From Fluctibacter halophilus (GTDB taxonomy: Bacteria; Pseudomonadota; Gammaproteobacteria; Enterobacterales; Alteromonadaceae): 64,000 nt of DNA. The translations under genes and the position numbers were made by a program. The notes beneath the pieces are model-generated. The model did not search any database and was not told where the DNA came from. It was given only the letters and a program-made list of their open reading frames with translations. Each line of letters begins with the position of its first letter. Position 1 is the stretch's first letter. The stretch is taken from the NCBI RefSeq assembly GCF_020687825.1, contig NZ_JAJEWP010000004.1, forward strand, positions 124,001 to 188,000. Reading direction: 5' to 3'. Of the stretch, positions 1-9,828 are shown piece by piece.

Positions 1-2
1 AC

Positions 3-2741
3 ATTGAACAGCAACGCTACCAACACTGGGAATCAAACGGCTATTTCAAAGCCTCCGGTGAAGGTGACCCGTATTGTATTTTGTTGCCACCACCCAATGT
101 GACCGGCAGCCTGCATATGGGACATGCGTTCCAGCACACCATTATGGATGCCCTGACACGTTATCATCGCATGCAAGGTGACAACACCCTGTGGCAATGC
201 GGCACCGATCACGCCGGTATCGCGACGCAAATGGTGGTTGAGCGCCAGCTCAATGCCCAGGGTAAAACCCGTCACGATTTGGGCCGTGAGGCGTTCGTGG
301 ATAAAATCTGGGAATGGAAGGAACACTCCGGTGGCACCATTACCCAACAAATGCGTCGTTTGGGTACATCACCTGACTGGGAGCGTGAAGCGTTCACCAT
401 GGACGATGACCTGTCTGACGCTGTGCGTGAAGTGTTTGTTAAGCTGCATGAAGATGGTCTAATTTATCGCGGTAAGCGTCTGGTCAACTGGGATCCGGTG
501 CTGCACACCGCGGTCTCCGACCTGGAAGTACTGAACGAAGAAGAAGACGGTCACATGTGGCACATGCGCTATCCGCTGGCGGATGGTTCTGGTGAGCTGA
601 TCGTTGCGACCACCCGACCCGAAACCATGTTGGGTGATACTGCGGTGGCTGTGCATCCCGATGATGAACGTTATCAACACCTGATTGGTCAGCAAATCAA
701 ACTGCCGCTAACCGGCCGCTTGATCGACATCATTGCCGATGACTATGTTGATCCGGAATTTGGTACCGGGTGTGTGAAGATCACCCCAGCACACGATTTC
801 AACGATTATGACATTGGCAAGCGTCACAACCTGGACATGATCAACGTGTTCACGGCGGATGCCAAACTCAACGACTCAGTGCCTGAAGCCTACCGTGGCA
901 TGGACCGTTTCGATGCCCGTAAACAAATCGTTGCCGATCTCGATGCACAGGGTCTGCTGGTTAAAGTGGATGCCCACAAGCTCAAAGTTCCCCGCGGCGA
1001 TCGCACCGGCGCGGTGATTGAGCCTTACCTGACCAACCAATGGTACGTGGCTGTCGAATCACTGGCTAAACCGGCCATCGAGGCAGTCGAAAGTGGTGAA
1101 ATTCGCTTTGTGCCGGAAAACTGGAGCAAAACCTACTACCAGTGGATGTACAACATTCAGGATTGGTGTATTTCCCGTCAGCTGTGGTGGGGACACCGTA
1201 TCCCCGCATGGTACGACGATCAGGAAAACGTTTACGTAGGGCGTGATGAGGCCGAGGTACGCAACAAATACAACCTGGCCGACGACATTGCCTTGCGCCA
1301 GGATGAAGACGTGCTGGATACCTGGTTCTCATCGGCACTGTGGCCTTTTGCGACCATGGGGTGGCCGAAGCAAACCCCGGAGCTGGAAACCTTTGTGCCC
1401 AGTTCAGTACTGGTAACGGGTTTTGACATCATCTTCTTCTGGGTCGCACGTATGATCATGATGACCAAGAAGTTCACCGGCAAAATTCCGTTCAAGGAAA
1501 TCTACATCACCGGCCTTATCCGTGATGAGCAGGGCGACAAGATGTCGAAGTCCAAAGGAAACGTACTGGACCCTATCGATCTGATTGACGGTATAGAATT
1601 GGACGCCCTGGTTGAAAAGCGCACCGGCGGTATGATGCAGCCCCAATTGGCGGAAAAGATCGCCAAACGCACGCGCAAGCAGTTCCCCGATGGCATTGCT
1701 GCCTATGGCACTGACGCTTTGCGTTTTACGTTTACGGCCATGGCATCCACCAGTCGTGACATCAATTTCGACATGAACCGGGTTGAGGGTTACCGCAACT
1801 TCTGTAACAAGCTGTGGAATGCATCACGGTTTGTGCTGATGAACACCGAACAGCAAGATACCGGTGCCAACGGTGGAGACATGACCCTGAGTCTGGCTGA
1901 CCGCTGGATTTGGGCGGAGTTTCAGAACACCCTGGAACAGGTTGAACAAGCCATTAACACCTATCGATTCGACCTGGCCGCCCAGGCAATGTATGAATTT
2001 ACCTGGAACCAGTTCTGTGACTGGTACCTGGAACTGAGCAAACCGGTGCTGAACGCTGAAACCAGCACAGACGCTGAAAAACGCGGTACACGACACACCC
2101 TGGTCAATGTACTGGAAAGTCTGTTACGCCTGATGCACCCGTTCATGCCGTTTATCACTGAAGAGATTTGGCAACGGGTTGCTCCGCTGTGTGGTATCGA
2201 TGCAGACAGTATTATGGTTCAGTCCTACCCGGTGGTCGACAATCAGTACAAAGACGCCGCCGTGCGCAGCGACATGGAGTGGGTCAAGAGCTTCATCGTC
2301 GGAATTCGCAACATTCGTGGCGAAATGGACATTTCACCCAACAAACCGTTGTCGGTGATGCTGCGCAATGTATCGAATGAGGACACACGTCGTCTCACAC
2401 TGAGTGAAGCGTTCCTGGCCAAACTGGCTAAAGTGGAAGACATCAAGGTTCTCGGCAGTGACGAACAGGCCCCCGCGAGCGCAACCGCGTTGGTGGGCGA
2501 AATGGAAATACTGATCCCAATGGCCGGCTTGATCGACAAAGACGCGGAACTGGCTCGGATCCGTAAAGCGCTGGAAAAGGTCGAAAAAGATTTCGCCCGC
2601 ACCGAAGGAAAACTCAACAATGAGAACTTCGTCAGCAAAGCCCCTGCCGACGTCATTGACAAGGAAAAGGCTAAGCTTGACGATTTCCGTATCCAGATGG
2701 AAAAACTGCGCGCTCAGCAGCAAACCATTGAGGATTTGTAA
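3..2741 (+). CDS. valS: Valine--tRNA ligase (5' end outside window)
   Basis: Charges tRNA-Val with valine in the cytoplasm. The reading frame is open from the window edge, so the true start lies upstream; the first in-frame TTG at 81 is internal, because the codons before it already encode the conserved family N-terminus leading into PPPNVTGS. The class I signature HMGH lies at nt 114-125 and the KMSKS loop at about nt 1539-1553. The CP1 editing region, with the conserved [11 protein letters not shown] stretch, is around nt 610-650. The C-terminus has the ValRS coiled-coil arm rich in Lys and Glu. Match to E. coli ValS is continuous to the last residues. A strong terminator follows directly. 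Confidence 0.98.
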   Translation: MEQQRYQHWESNGYFKASGEGDPYCILLPPPNVTGSLHMGHAFQHTIMDALTRYHRMQGDNTLWQCGTDHAGIATQMVVERQLNAQGKTRHDLGREAFVDKIWEWKEHSGGTITQQMRRLGTSPDWEREAFTMDDDLSDAVREVFVKLHEDGLIYRGKRLVNWDPVLHTAVSDLEVLNEEEDGHMWHMRYPLADGSGELIVATTRPETMLGDTAVAVHPDDERYQHLIGQQIKLPLTGRLIDIIADDYVDPEFGTGCVKITPAHDFNDYDIGKRHNLDMINVFTADAKLNDSVPEAYRGMDRFDARKQIVADLDAQGLLVKVDAHKLKVPRGDRTGAVIEPYLTNQWYVAVESLAKPAIEAVESGEIRFVPENWSKTYYQWMYNIQDWCISRQLWWGHRIPAWYDDQENVYVGRDEAEVRNKYNLADDIALRQDEDVLDTWFSSALWPFATMGWPKQTPELETFVPSSVLVTGFDIIFFWVARMIMMTKKFTGKIPFKEIYITGLIRDEQGDKMSKSKGNVLDPIDLIDGIELDALVEKRTGGMMQPQLAEKIAKRTRKQFPDGIAAYGTDALRFTFTAMASTSRDINFDMNRVEGYRNFCNKLWNASRFVLMNTEQQDTGANGGDMTLSLADRWIWAEFQNTLEQVEQAINTYRFDLAAQAMYEFTWNQFCDWYLELSKPVLNAETSTDAEKRGTRHTLVNVLESLLRLMHPFMPFITEEIWQRVAPLCGIDADSIMVQSYPVVDNQYKDAAVRSDMEWVKSFIVGIRNIRGEMDISPNKPLSVMLRNVSNEDTRRLTLSEAFLAKLAKVEDIKVLGSDEQAPASATALVGEMEILIPMAGLIDKDAELARIRKALEKVEKDFARTEGKLNNENFVSKAPADVIDKEKAKLDDFRIQMEKLRAQQQTIEDL

Positions 2742-2757
2742 CTGACGTCAGGTTCAT

Positions 2758-2788
2758 AATGCCGCCACTGTTGGCGGCATTTTCGTTT
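2758..2788 (+). terminator. Rho-independent terminator of valS
   Basis: A perfect 10-bp stem (2758-2767 with 2772-2781, arms AATGCCGCCA and TGGCGGCATT) with a 4-nt loop is followed by a T-rich tract. It starts 17 nt after the valS stop. Confidence 0.9.
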
Positions 2789-2865
2789 TAAAATTAGACG
2801 TTTGTCGGCTTGTTCAATAGTGGCTGTTGGGCAATACTCAGTGCACGGTCACAAAAAGCATCCCC

Positions 2866-4395
2866 ATGAATCGTCGTCTGTGCACATGGCAAAGCCACCT
2901 GATCATTGCGCTGCTCAGCCTGCTATCGCTGGCGAGTCTGGCGCAACAATCCTCTCCTGCGCCGGTGCGGATGATTTTTGCTGCCAGCCTGCCCTTGGTA
3001 CATCAACCCAAACAAGGGGACTACGCCAACCTCGCCAGTGCCGTGAATCAGATGCGCAACGACAGCCAGGTCGCCAATTTTTTTATTTTCGGCGGTGGCA
3101 GCCTCGGTCCCTCGCCCATGTCGGCATTTGACAGAGGCTCACACATCATCGACGTACTGAATAGCCTGGAGCCGGATGCCATGGGCATTTCCAAACGGGA
3201 ATTCAGTTACTTTGAAGAAGAATTGTCATTACGTGCCTATGAAGCCGCGTTTCCCCTGGTAGCAAGCAACATTATTGACAATGCCACCGGTGACAGCCTG
3301 GCCGGGCTGAATCCCGTTGTGGTCATTACCAAGCAGGACGTGACCATAGGTGTGCTCTCCGTCATCGACCCGAATGTCAAAGAAGAATACTTGTTGTCGC
3401 GGGTTGACGTGTTGCCACCGGAGCAACAAATCACGCACCTCGCCAAGCAACTGCGCGACAAGGTCGACATCCTGGTATTGCTCTACACCGACTATTATGC
3501 CTTTGTTCCCTCTCTGATTGAGCAGGGTTTGGTGGATCTTGCCCTGTTAATCGACTCCGATTTCGACTTTGAAACCCAGGCGGAAGAAGTGTTTCATCCC
3601 AACGTGGTGTACTTTGACCAACCGGCACAACTGGCCGATATTACCGTGCATCTCGACAGTGAAAAGCGTCGGCCCCCCAACGTTAACTGGCGTACTTTCC
3701 CCCTTTCAGACTTCACGCCGGCACCGGACGTTGAGGAGCAGACTCTGGCCTACGCCCATCGCATCGACAGGCTACTCAACCAGGCGATCGGCGTGCTGAT
3801 GTCGGACATGGACACCCAACGGGATCATGTCAGAAGTACCGAAAATGGGTTTGCCAACTACATCACTGATACCATGCGGGACTACAGCAATGCCGATATT
3901 GCCCTGATCAATGGTGGGGTTATCCGCAGTGACAATGTATTGCCCGCTGGGCACACACTGGTCCGCCGCGACATTCTCAATGCATTGCCGTTCAGAAGCC
4001 GGTTGCGCACGCTGCAGGTCTCCGGTCAGCAACTGTTACAAGCGCTGGAATCGGGTTTATCAGAAGTCGAAGATCTGAAGGGCCGGTTTCCCCATACCTC
4101 AGGGCTTACCATACGCTATGACAGTCAAAGAGCACCGTTCGAACGTCTGGTCAGTGTTACTCATCAAGGCCAGCCGATTGTCGCAGATCGTCAGTACAAA
4201 TTGGTCACAACAGACTACATCGCCAACGGTGGGGACGGCTTTGACATGTTGCAAACCGCCTCGTCGCTGGACAATCCGACCCGTCTGTCGCCCCTTCTGT
4301 CACAACTGATCATCAATGCCATTCGCAGTCAGAAGTCTGTTCGATTCAACAAGCAGCAACGTGTTTTGGATTTGCATGGGGTTGCTGATGAGTGA
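2866..4395 (+). CDS. 5'-nucleotidase-like periplasmic protein with degenerate metallophosphatase domain
   Basis: A 509-aa UshA-type protein with a signal peptide (residues 1-26, ending LASLAQ). The start is ATG 2866; the in-frame ATG at 2827 would put a polar stretch before the signal. The N-terminal calcineurin-like domain keeps its framework but has lost every motif that binds the two metals. The DxH position reads ASLPLVH (40-46), the GGD position reads FGGGS (75-79), GNHEF reads ISKREF (108-113), and the later THxGH and GGHS motifs read LLYTDYY and LLIDSDF. The C-terminal 5'-nucleotidase domain is preserved, with INGGVIRSD, NALPF and NGGDGFD in the places where this family binds the nucleoside. 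It therefore looks like a nucleotide-binding pseudoenzyme rather than a phosphatase. It overlaps the downstream diguanylate cyclase gene by 8 nt, so the two are probably translated together. Confidence 0.85.
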   Translation: MNRRLCTWQSHLIIALLSLLSLASLAQQSSPAPVRMIFAASLPLVHQPKQGDYANLASAVNQMRNDSQVANFFIFGGGSLGPSPMSAFDRGSHIIDVLNSLEPDAMGISKREFSYFEEELSLRAYEAAFPLVASNIIDNATGDSLAGLNPVVVITKQDVTIGVLSVIDPNVKEEYLLSRVDVLPPEQQITHLAKQLRDKVDILVLLYTDYYAFVPSLIEQGLVDLALLIDSDFDFETQAEEVFHPNVVYFDQPAQLADITVHLDSEKRRPPNVNWRTFPLSDFTPAPDVEEQTLAYAHRIDRLLNQAIGVLMSDMDTQRDHVRSTENGFANYITDTMRDYSNADIALINGGVIRSDNVLPAGHTLVRRDILNALPFRSRLRTLQVSGQQLLQALESGLSEVEDLKGRFPHTSGLTIRYDSQRAPFERLVSVTHQGQPIVADRQYKLVTTDYIANGGDGFDMLQTASSLDNPTRLSPLLSQLIINAIRSQKSVRFNKQQRVLDLHGVADE

Positions 4396-6037
4396 GACAA
4401 ATAACACCGCACGAAAACAGGCCCGGCTGCCGTTAAGCCGCATTCTGACCGGATCCTTTCTGGCCATCCTTGCCCTGTTTTTGTTGATCATTCTGTTAGC
4501 GTTCTCTCGCTTGTTTGATTTCAGGGATCTGCTGACGCGTATTTCCCAGGATTCTATTCCCGCCGTCACACTGACCAGTCAGATATACAGTGAGGTCAAT
4601 ACCCTGACCTACTTATCGGAAGCCATGGCCAATGCCGACACCGACGTTGCCAGAAAGTTGTCGTGGCGACAGATCAATCAGCAGCTTGAGCAACTGCATG
4701 TGTTAGCCAATGCAGAAAGAGCCGATCCTTTCCTGCGCACCCAACTGGCCGCACTGACACTGGAATTGAGTGAACTCAACAGTCTGGTCGAGCGGCGATT
4801 GGACATGGCCAATCGGTTACAGGAACGGCTTCACTCACTCAGCGAAACCGAAGATGAACTGGTTGAATTACTCAGCCAAGAAACCGCATTAACCAATGCG
4901 GAGTTGCGCTGGTCACTGTCGTTAATGACCCTGCTGGAGGACATCCAGCGACTGGAAGATTTCAAGCGCTTGTTGCCACTGCGGCAACTGTCAGAGCAGA
5001 TCAGTGTGCAAGCCCAGCAGATGAGAGAGCAACAGGCCATCTTGTCGCCACGTTGGCGCGAACTGACAATGAATTTTCTGCTCACTGCAGAACAGGAAAT
5101 GAACAGCGACACCGGCGTTATCGGACTGCGCATCGAGCAACTCAAACTCAACGGACGCACCACCGGTCGCGGCAATTTTGTCCGCAACCTTATTCTGGAT
5201 TACGTCGGCCTGGCAGAATTCCAATCAGAGCAGACCAACCGCTCAATCGTACAACAATCGGCGTACGCGCAGACTCAGGTTAAAGAACAAATTCAGCGCG
5301 TCGGCATCATCGCCATCGTCGCCATCGTACTCATGCTCGGATTGTTGTATTACCTCCAGGTACAGGTCGTTGACAGATTACGCACCCTGAATCGTCGAGT
5401 GACGGTTCGCATGGATGGCAGGGGGCGGGAAACACAATTGTCGGGCAACGATGAGATCACTGACATCGATGCGACCTTTGAACAATTTGCCCGCACCATC
5501 GAATCTCAAAACCGGATCCTGGAAGAACTGTCCTTGTCAGACAGCCTGACCGGCCTTGCCAATCGCCGTGCGTTTAACAACCAGTTTGCCCATACCCTGG
5601 AGTTGGCTCGCCGTCACAATTGGGCGGTCACGATCCTGGCCATGGACGTTGACTATTTCAAAGCTTATAACGATCATTTTGGTCACTTGCAGGGAGATGA
5701 GTGCCTGAAGAAACTGGCCACTATCATGCGGGCACACCTGCAACGGGGATCTGACTTTGTGGCCCGCATTGGCGGCGAAGAATTTGTTGCTATATTACCG
5801 GATACCGACGCTGATGGCGGCTATCGCAGGGCCGAGGAAGTGCGTGCCAGCGTGGAACAGGCGCACATCCCTCACCCCAAAAGCACCATCAACGATGCTG
5901 TCACCATGAGCATCGGAGTCATCACCTACCGCTTTACCGGGCTTGACACTGTCACCCCAGCTGAGCTAATAAAACAAGCCGATGACGCGCTGTATCTGGC
6001 CAAGCAGGAAGGCCGCAATCGCGTCGTAAAATGCTAA
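4388..6037 (+). CDS. Membrane-anchored diguanylate cyclase (GGDEF)
   Basis: A 549-aa protein that should make cyclic di-GMP from two GTP. The start is ATG 4388, preceded by GGGG at suitable spacing and overlapping the upstream stop; ATG 4376 is an alternative. TM1 is at residues 19-39. A long, mostly helical periplasmic region (about 40-300) looks like the four-helix sensor domains of TorS-type receptors. TM2 is at about 303-325, followed by a HAMP-like linker. The GGDEF domain has an intact GGEEF active site (462-466) and an RxxD product-inhibition site (RGSD, from 453), so it should be active and feedback-inhibited. Tight coupling to the nucleotidase-like gene suggests that protein feeds the periplasmic sensor region. 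Confidence 0.92.
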   Translation: MSETNNTARKQARLPLSRILTGSFLAILALFLLIILLAFSRLFDFRDLLTRISQDSIPAVTLTSQIYSEVNTLTYLSEAMANADTDVARKLSWRQINQQLEQLHVLANAERADPFLRTQLAALTLELSELNSLVERRLDMANRLQERLHSLSETEDELVELLSQETALTNAELRWSLSLMTLLEDIQRLEDFKRLLPLRQLSEQISVQAQQMREQQAILSPRWRELTMNFLLTAEQEMNSDTGVIGLRIEQLKLNGRTTGRGNFVRNLILDYVGLAEFQSEQTNRSIVQQSAYAQTQVKEQIQRVGIIAIVAIVLMLGLLYYLQVQVVDRLRTLNRRVTVRMDGRGRETQLSGNDEITDIDATFEQFARTIESQNRILEELSLSDSLTGLANRRAFNNQFAHTLELARRHNWAVTILAMDVDYFKAYNDHFGHLQGDECLKKLATIMRAHLQRGSDFVARIGGEEFVAILPDTDADGGYRRAEEVRASVEQAHIPHPKSTINDAVTMSIGVITYRFTGLDTVTPAELIKQADDALYLAKQEGRNRVVKC

Positions 6038-6078
6038 GCAGCTGCCGTCTTCGCGGTTGATTAAATCGGTCAAAGGGT

Positions 6079-6104
6079 AAAAAAAAGGGAGGCCAAAGCC
6101 CCCC
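6079..6104 (-). terminator. Rho-independent terminator (leftward)
   Basis: On the minus strand a GC-rich hairpin (arms at 6088-6094 and 6098-6104, one G-T pair) is followed by eight T residues (A run at 6079-6086). It ends the leftward gene that stops at 6110 and probably also limits read-through from the rightward cyclase gene. Confidence 0.75.
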
Positions 6105-6109
6105 AATAC

Positions 6110-6790
6110 TCACGCCCGGCGCTTCACCCGTCTCATTAGTAAAGGCACCATTAACAGCGTCAGTAAACCCGCGGCTCCGCCATGTTCGGTAACGATCACA
6201 ACCTGCTCGGTTTTTTCATAGCTCTGCGCTTCCAGCGGCAGGTAGGTCAAATCCACATCGCTGTAACCGTCATAAATGGCCACCAGTGAATCGTCATACG
6301 CATCGTACAGTTCGATCAACAGTTCATAGTCATCGGGAGAGAACCCGGTGATCAAGTCACTCTCAACGATCAGCGTGTCATCGCTGCTCTCGCCATACAA
6401 AGAAAACACACTGGTGGTGTGGTATTCCTCAAACACATCGCCACGACTGAGGTACAGCCGCGCGTAGACATCCGCGTGTGAAAAATAGGTGTCGGCATCA
6501 AACTCCAACGCAAAGGTCGAGTAATAGCCGTCGGCATCACTATCACGCTGGAGTGTCACCCAGGCGTCATAGATCCAAAAATCGACATTGGTATCGTCCC
6601 GTTGCTCGCGGGGAATGGAAGCCGCCGAGCGAGCGCCGGCTTGCCCCTGCTTGGGTCGTGCATCTGATGTCTTGGTTTTGGCACTGCCCAGAGTCACGTC
6701 CCCTTGACGTTCACTGGACTGGGAAACGCGCTCTTGTGCCAGTGCACTGAAACTCATGAGCAGTAATGCCCCAACTATCCATGCTCTCAT
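6110..6790 (-). CDS. GlyGly-CTERM-like secreted protein, choice-of-anchor H type
   Basis: The likely start is ATG 6790, which has GGAG at good spacing and leads straight into a signal peptide (MRAWIVGALLLMSFSALAQ); ATG 6802 is in frame but has no ribosome site. The mature part has a low-complexity linker, then an acidic, aromatic beta-rich domain with conserved DFWIYDA and RDSDADGYY stretches. The tail is EHGG, a hydrophobic helix and RRVKRRA. That is the layout of GlyGly-CTERM sorting signals processed by rhombosortase, and the core resembles the choice-of-anchor H family of Shewanella and Vibrio. Function unknown; probably surface-attached or released through type II secretion. No rhombosortase gene is in this window. 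Confidence 0.7.
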   Translation of the reverse strand: MRAWIVGALLLMSFSALAQERVSQSSERQGDVTLGSAKTKTSDARPKQGQAGARSAASIPREQRDDTNVDFWIYDAWVTLQRDSDADGYYSTFALEFDADTYFSHADVYARLYLSRGDVFEEYHTTSVFSLYGESSDDTLIVESDLITGFSPDDYELLIELYDAYDDSLVAIYDGYSDVDLTYLPLEAQSYEKTEQVVIVTEHGGAAGLLTLLMVPLLMRRVKRRA

Positions 6791-6882
6791 CGGCTTCTCC
6801 ATTACTTACTATTGACTGTGATCACAGTATTGGAGGGCGCAGATGAATCTATCCTGAAGGCAACCTAAATGTAATTGCGGGC

Positions 6883-7401
6883 CTAACTACCATGCCACGC
6901 CAGTGACAGGGCCTCATGGCGTGCGATAAAGTCCTCCTTGAGCGCCTGATACAGCGAGGAGCGGCCATTGCTCTGAAGCACAGCAGCGTGCTTCACCTGT
7001 GCATACTCGGCCATTACCTTGGGGTGGGCTATCAGATAATCGCGAAAGCGCCGGTGACGCAATAAGTGATTGTCGCCCCGGGCATAGGCATGCAAGTGAT
7101 GGGTTCGCTGAGCACCGCCTTTGCAAAAGTAGCGTCGCCCGGGAATGCCATATTCGCCCCTCGCCTCGTATCCCAGAGCTTGCAGTGCCGGGGTGGATTG
7201 ATCCAGCGCGTCAAGATCAGTCACTTCCACCAGCATATCAATCACCGGCTTGGCAATCAGTCCGGGGACCGAGGTACTGCCGATGTGATCAATGCGCAGC
7301 GCATTGCTACCGATGCAGGCCAGTAAACGTTGTTGCTCCTGCGCAAATGTAACCACCCACTGGGGGTCATAGGGCACCACCTGAATCTGTCGACCTGACA
7401 T
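6883..7401 (-). CDS. GrpB family protein (UPF0157)
   Basis: A 172-aa protein of the GrpB/UPF0157 family, which has a nucleotidyltransferase-like fold. Visible family features are the start VVPYDPQW, the central IDHIGSTSVPGLIAKPVIDMLV block carrying the GS and the acidic residues, and RRYFCKG followed by HHLHAY. The start has GGAG six nt upstream. It is monocistronic and divergent from the esterase gene. The biological role of the family is unclear. Confidence 0.88.
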   Translation of the reverse strand: MSGRQIQVVPYDPQWVVTFAQEQQRLLACIGSNALRIDHIGSTSVPGLIAKPVIDMLVEVTDLDALDQSTPALQALGYEARGEYGIPGRRYFCKGGAQRTHHLHAYARGDNHLLRHRRFRDYLIAHPKVMAEYAQVKHAAVLQSNGRSSLYQALKEDFIARHEALSLAWHGS

Positions 7402-7495
7402 TGACGCTCCTGTTCGCAGTGTTTGCAGCTTGACGCTACGGTTTGTCGGATTATGCTGAATACTCCACGAGTACTATGTTGGCAAAGAGAACATC

Positions 7496-8443
7496 ATGAA
7501 ACACCGGCGCTGGTTCCCTGCCCTTTTTCTATGCGCTGCCATAGGCGCAGTTTCGGCGAGCACATTACCGCACGTCAGTAGCGGGCGACTGGTACGCCAC
7601 AACGATGTTCCTGCGCACGGCGTCCCAGAGCGAACGATTGATGTCTGGCTACCGTCAACGTACGACGGAAAACGTCAACACGATGTACTGATCATGCATG
7701 ATGGCGACATGCTGTTTGACGCCCGGCTAACCTGGAACAACCAGGAATGGCAGGTCGATGAGGTGGCCGGTCAGCTGATTGACGCAGGCCACGTCAGACC
7801 GTTCATTGTCGTCGCGGTCCCCAATGCAGGCGCTGCCCGACACGCGGAGTACTTTCCCCAGCAACCCTTTATGAGCCTGACCGTCGACACCCAACAGGCC
7901 TTGTACGACGTGCAACGGGACGAAAACGTGCCGTTGTTTGCGCAGCCGGTGTATTCGGACGCTTATGCAACCTATCTGGTTAAGGATGTGCTGCCTTACA
8001 TTGAGCAACATTATGCCGTCAATACTGCACCTTCGTCGCGCATTTTGGCCGGTTCCAGCATGGGGGGATTGATCAGCTGGTATACCCTGACCCGCTATCC
8101 GGATAGCTTTGGCGGTGCCATTTGCATGTCGACCCACTGGCCAGGCGCAATGCAGCCACAACACCCGGCCTTTGACGCGTTCTATACCTATCTGCAGGCA
8201 CATCTGCCAACACTCAAAGATAAGCGCCTTTACTTTGATTATGGTGACGAGACCATAGATGCCTGGTATCCGCCTTTGCAACAACGCATCGATAACCTGC
8301 TGCAGGCAAATGACATCCCTGCCACCCAGTGGACCAGCCGATATTTTGCAGGGGCAAATCACAGTGAGCAGGCCTGGGCAGCCCGATTGGATGTCCCGTT
8401 ACGCTGGATGTTTGCGAGCGCAGAAGCGAGCGCTACTCGATAA
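7496..8443 (+). CDS. Secreted esterase, alpha/beta hydrolase (esterase D/PF00756 type)
   Basis: A 315-aa protein with a signal peptide (about residues 1-22) and an alpha/beta hydrolase domain. The nucleophile elbow is GSSMGGL, with Ser as nucleophile. Upstream are the typical VLIMHDGDML strand-turn and a VVAVPNAG segment; the catalytic His is probably in GANHSEQAW near the C-terminus. The family includes enterochelin esterase-like and feruloyl esterase-like enzymes, so the natural ester is not predictable. Its 3' end overlaps the convergent rraB by 11 nt. Confidence 0.85.
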   Translation: MKHRRWFPALFLCAAIGAVSASTLPHVSSGRLVRHNDVPAHGVPERTIDVWLPSTYDGKRQHDVLIMHDGDMLFDARLTWNNQEWQVDEVAGQLIDAGHVRPFIVVAVPNAGAARHAEYFPQQPFMSLTVDTQQALYDVQRDENVPLFAQPVYSDAYATYLVKDVLPYIEQHYAVNTAPSSRILAGSSMGGLISWYTLTRYPDSFGGAICMSTHWPGAMQPQHPAFDAFYTYLQAHLPTLKDKRLYFDYGDETIDAWYPPLQQRIDNLLQANDIPATQWTSRYFAGANHSEQAWAARLDVPLRWMFASAEASATR

Positions 8444-8786
8444 AGTAGGTGCCCCAGCCATCGTAATGCACGCCATGCTTGTTCGCGATGGCCAGCAATT
8501 TGTCGGTGTCCTGGTTGATCAGGCTGACATCCAGTTTACGTTCGGCGATGGCATCGAAACAAAAAATAGTGCCACCGTCATCGAGGATCAACTCTTCGGC
8601 GTCCGTTACTTCAAACCCGGCTTTAAACGCATCCACAGCGGCCTTTTCGAGCAGGTCAAAGTCTTGTCCGGCAAAGTGATACTCGATGGTATGCGCGGCT
8701 TCCGGGTTGCTGCCATCACTGTGCAGCGCCTCAACGGTTTCCAGATTAAATCCGTACCACTCCTGCAATTCTTGCTGTGCACTCAT
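8433..8786 (-). CDS. rraB: Regulator of ribonuclease E activity B
   Basis: A 117-aa acidic cytoplasmic protein. It matches E. coli RraB through the middle and C-terminus: DGSNPEAAHTIEYHF, LEKAAVDAFKAGFEVTDAEEL and the ending YDGWGTYF. RraB binds the C-terminal scaffold of RNase E and changes which RNAs are degraded. It is shorter than the E. coli protein because the acidic tail is absent. Its ATG overlaps the plsC stop in an ATGA junction, so it is translationally coupled to plsC. Confidence 0.93.
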   Translation of the reverse strand: MSAQQELQEWYGFNLETVEALHSDGSNPEAAHTIEYHFAGQDFDLLEKAAVDAFKAGFEVTDAEELILDDGGTIFCFDAIAERKLDVSLINQDTDKLLAIANKHGVHYDGWGTYFIE

Positions 8787-9532
8787 TTTTGTTCCTCTGT
8801 AGCACGCAGCAGGCTGACATCATGCTGCGCGACTTCTTTGTCCAGTTGTTCAATGGTCTGTTTCATTTGCTCACGAAACCACTGAGCCCATTCTTTGGTT
8901 GAACGGCTGTCATCCAGGGTAACGGGATCACTCAGCGAGATGATCAACGTACCATTGTCCCAACGATTCAGCTTAATTTTATTGTGCAGGTTGCTTGCGC
9001 AGACCATCACGACCGGCTCGTTAGTGCTCTTGGCAAGGCGGAATGCGCCGGTTTTAAACGGTAGCAATCCGCGCCCATAGCTGCGGGTCCCTTCAGGAAA
9101 CAGCCACACAGATAGACGGCGTTTACGCACCTTGGCCGCTGCAGCAAGTATAGTATCCCGGGCACGACCGGTATTATTGCGGTCAATCAGGATATTGCCA
9201 GACAGCCAGTAAACCCAACCAAACACCGGGATCCAAATCAAACTTTTCTTACCAACCGTCACAGTACCCGGCTGAGCAGCCCCGCAGACTGTGATGAGAT
9301 CAAAACTGTTCTGGTGATTACCCACATAAATAAACGGCCCTTGCCGTTTAACGGATGTCGGCACACGAATATCCAGCTTTAATCCGAAAATACGCGACAT
9401 TGAAGAATACAGTTTGCCAGCAAGGTGGACATTATTACGATGAAAAGGCCGCGCCACACAGACCAACAACACCAATACATTGATGAACAAAAAATACGGC
9501 AAAAGAACCAACAGCCGAACACATGCAATCAA
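8783..9532 (-). CDS. plsC: 1-acyl-sn-glycerol-3-phosphate acyltransferase
   Basis: A 249-aa membrane enzyme that transfers an acyl chain to lysophosphatidic acid to give phosphatidic acid in phospholipid synthesis. An N-terminal hydrophobic segment (residues about 5-27) anchors it. The acyltransferase motif I is NHQNSFD, and motif III FPEGTRS lies in LFPEGTRSYGRG. It forms an operon with rraB through a 4-nt overlap. Confidence 0.94.
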   Translation of the reverse strand: MIACVRLLVLLPYFLFINVLVLLVCVARPFHRNNVHLAGKLYSSMSRIFGLKLDIRVPTSVKRQGPFIYVGNHQNSFDLITVCGAAQPGTVTVGKKSLIWIPVFGWVYWLSGNILIDRNNTGRARDTILAAAAKVRKRRLSVWLFPEGTRSYGRGLLPFKTGAFRLAKSTNEPVVMVCASNLHNKIKLNRWDNGTLIISLSDPVTLDDSRSTKEWAQWFREQMKQTIEQLDKEVAQHDVSLLRATEEQK

Positions 9533-9828
9533 GACTTACACTTCCATTTGGGCACAATTAAAGGTCGCGAGTATACCGTCTTTGGCGCGAAAGCGCAGGT
9601 CTTCTGCAGACTCGTCAGAGGACTGCACAGGCAAGCATGAAGTGGCAACCGTGAATCTCTCCCCCAAGGTGTTCTGCTGACTATACTAAACTAGGAAATT
9701 GACCTTGCGGCTATGGTCAATATTCGCGTTCCATGCTGTACTTAACGAAGACAACAAGGTAGTGGCGTTGACGGATTTTTTGCCGATACCCCTACTATTG
9801 ACAGACCATACCGAGGCACATTGACCCG
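9533..9828. other. Divergent intergenic region, no gene
   Basis: About 300 nt between the divergent plsC and Hpt-HD-GYP genes. It must carry both promoters. I see no convincing sigma-70 pair, RNA gene or repeat; the short open frames here lack ribosome sites. Confidence 0.6.
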
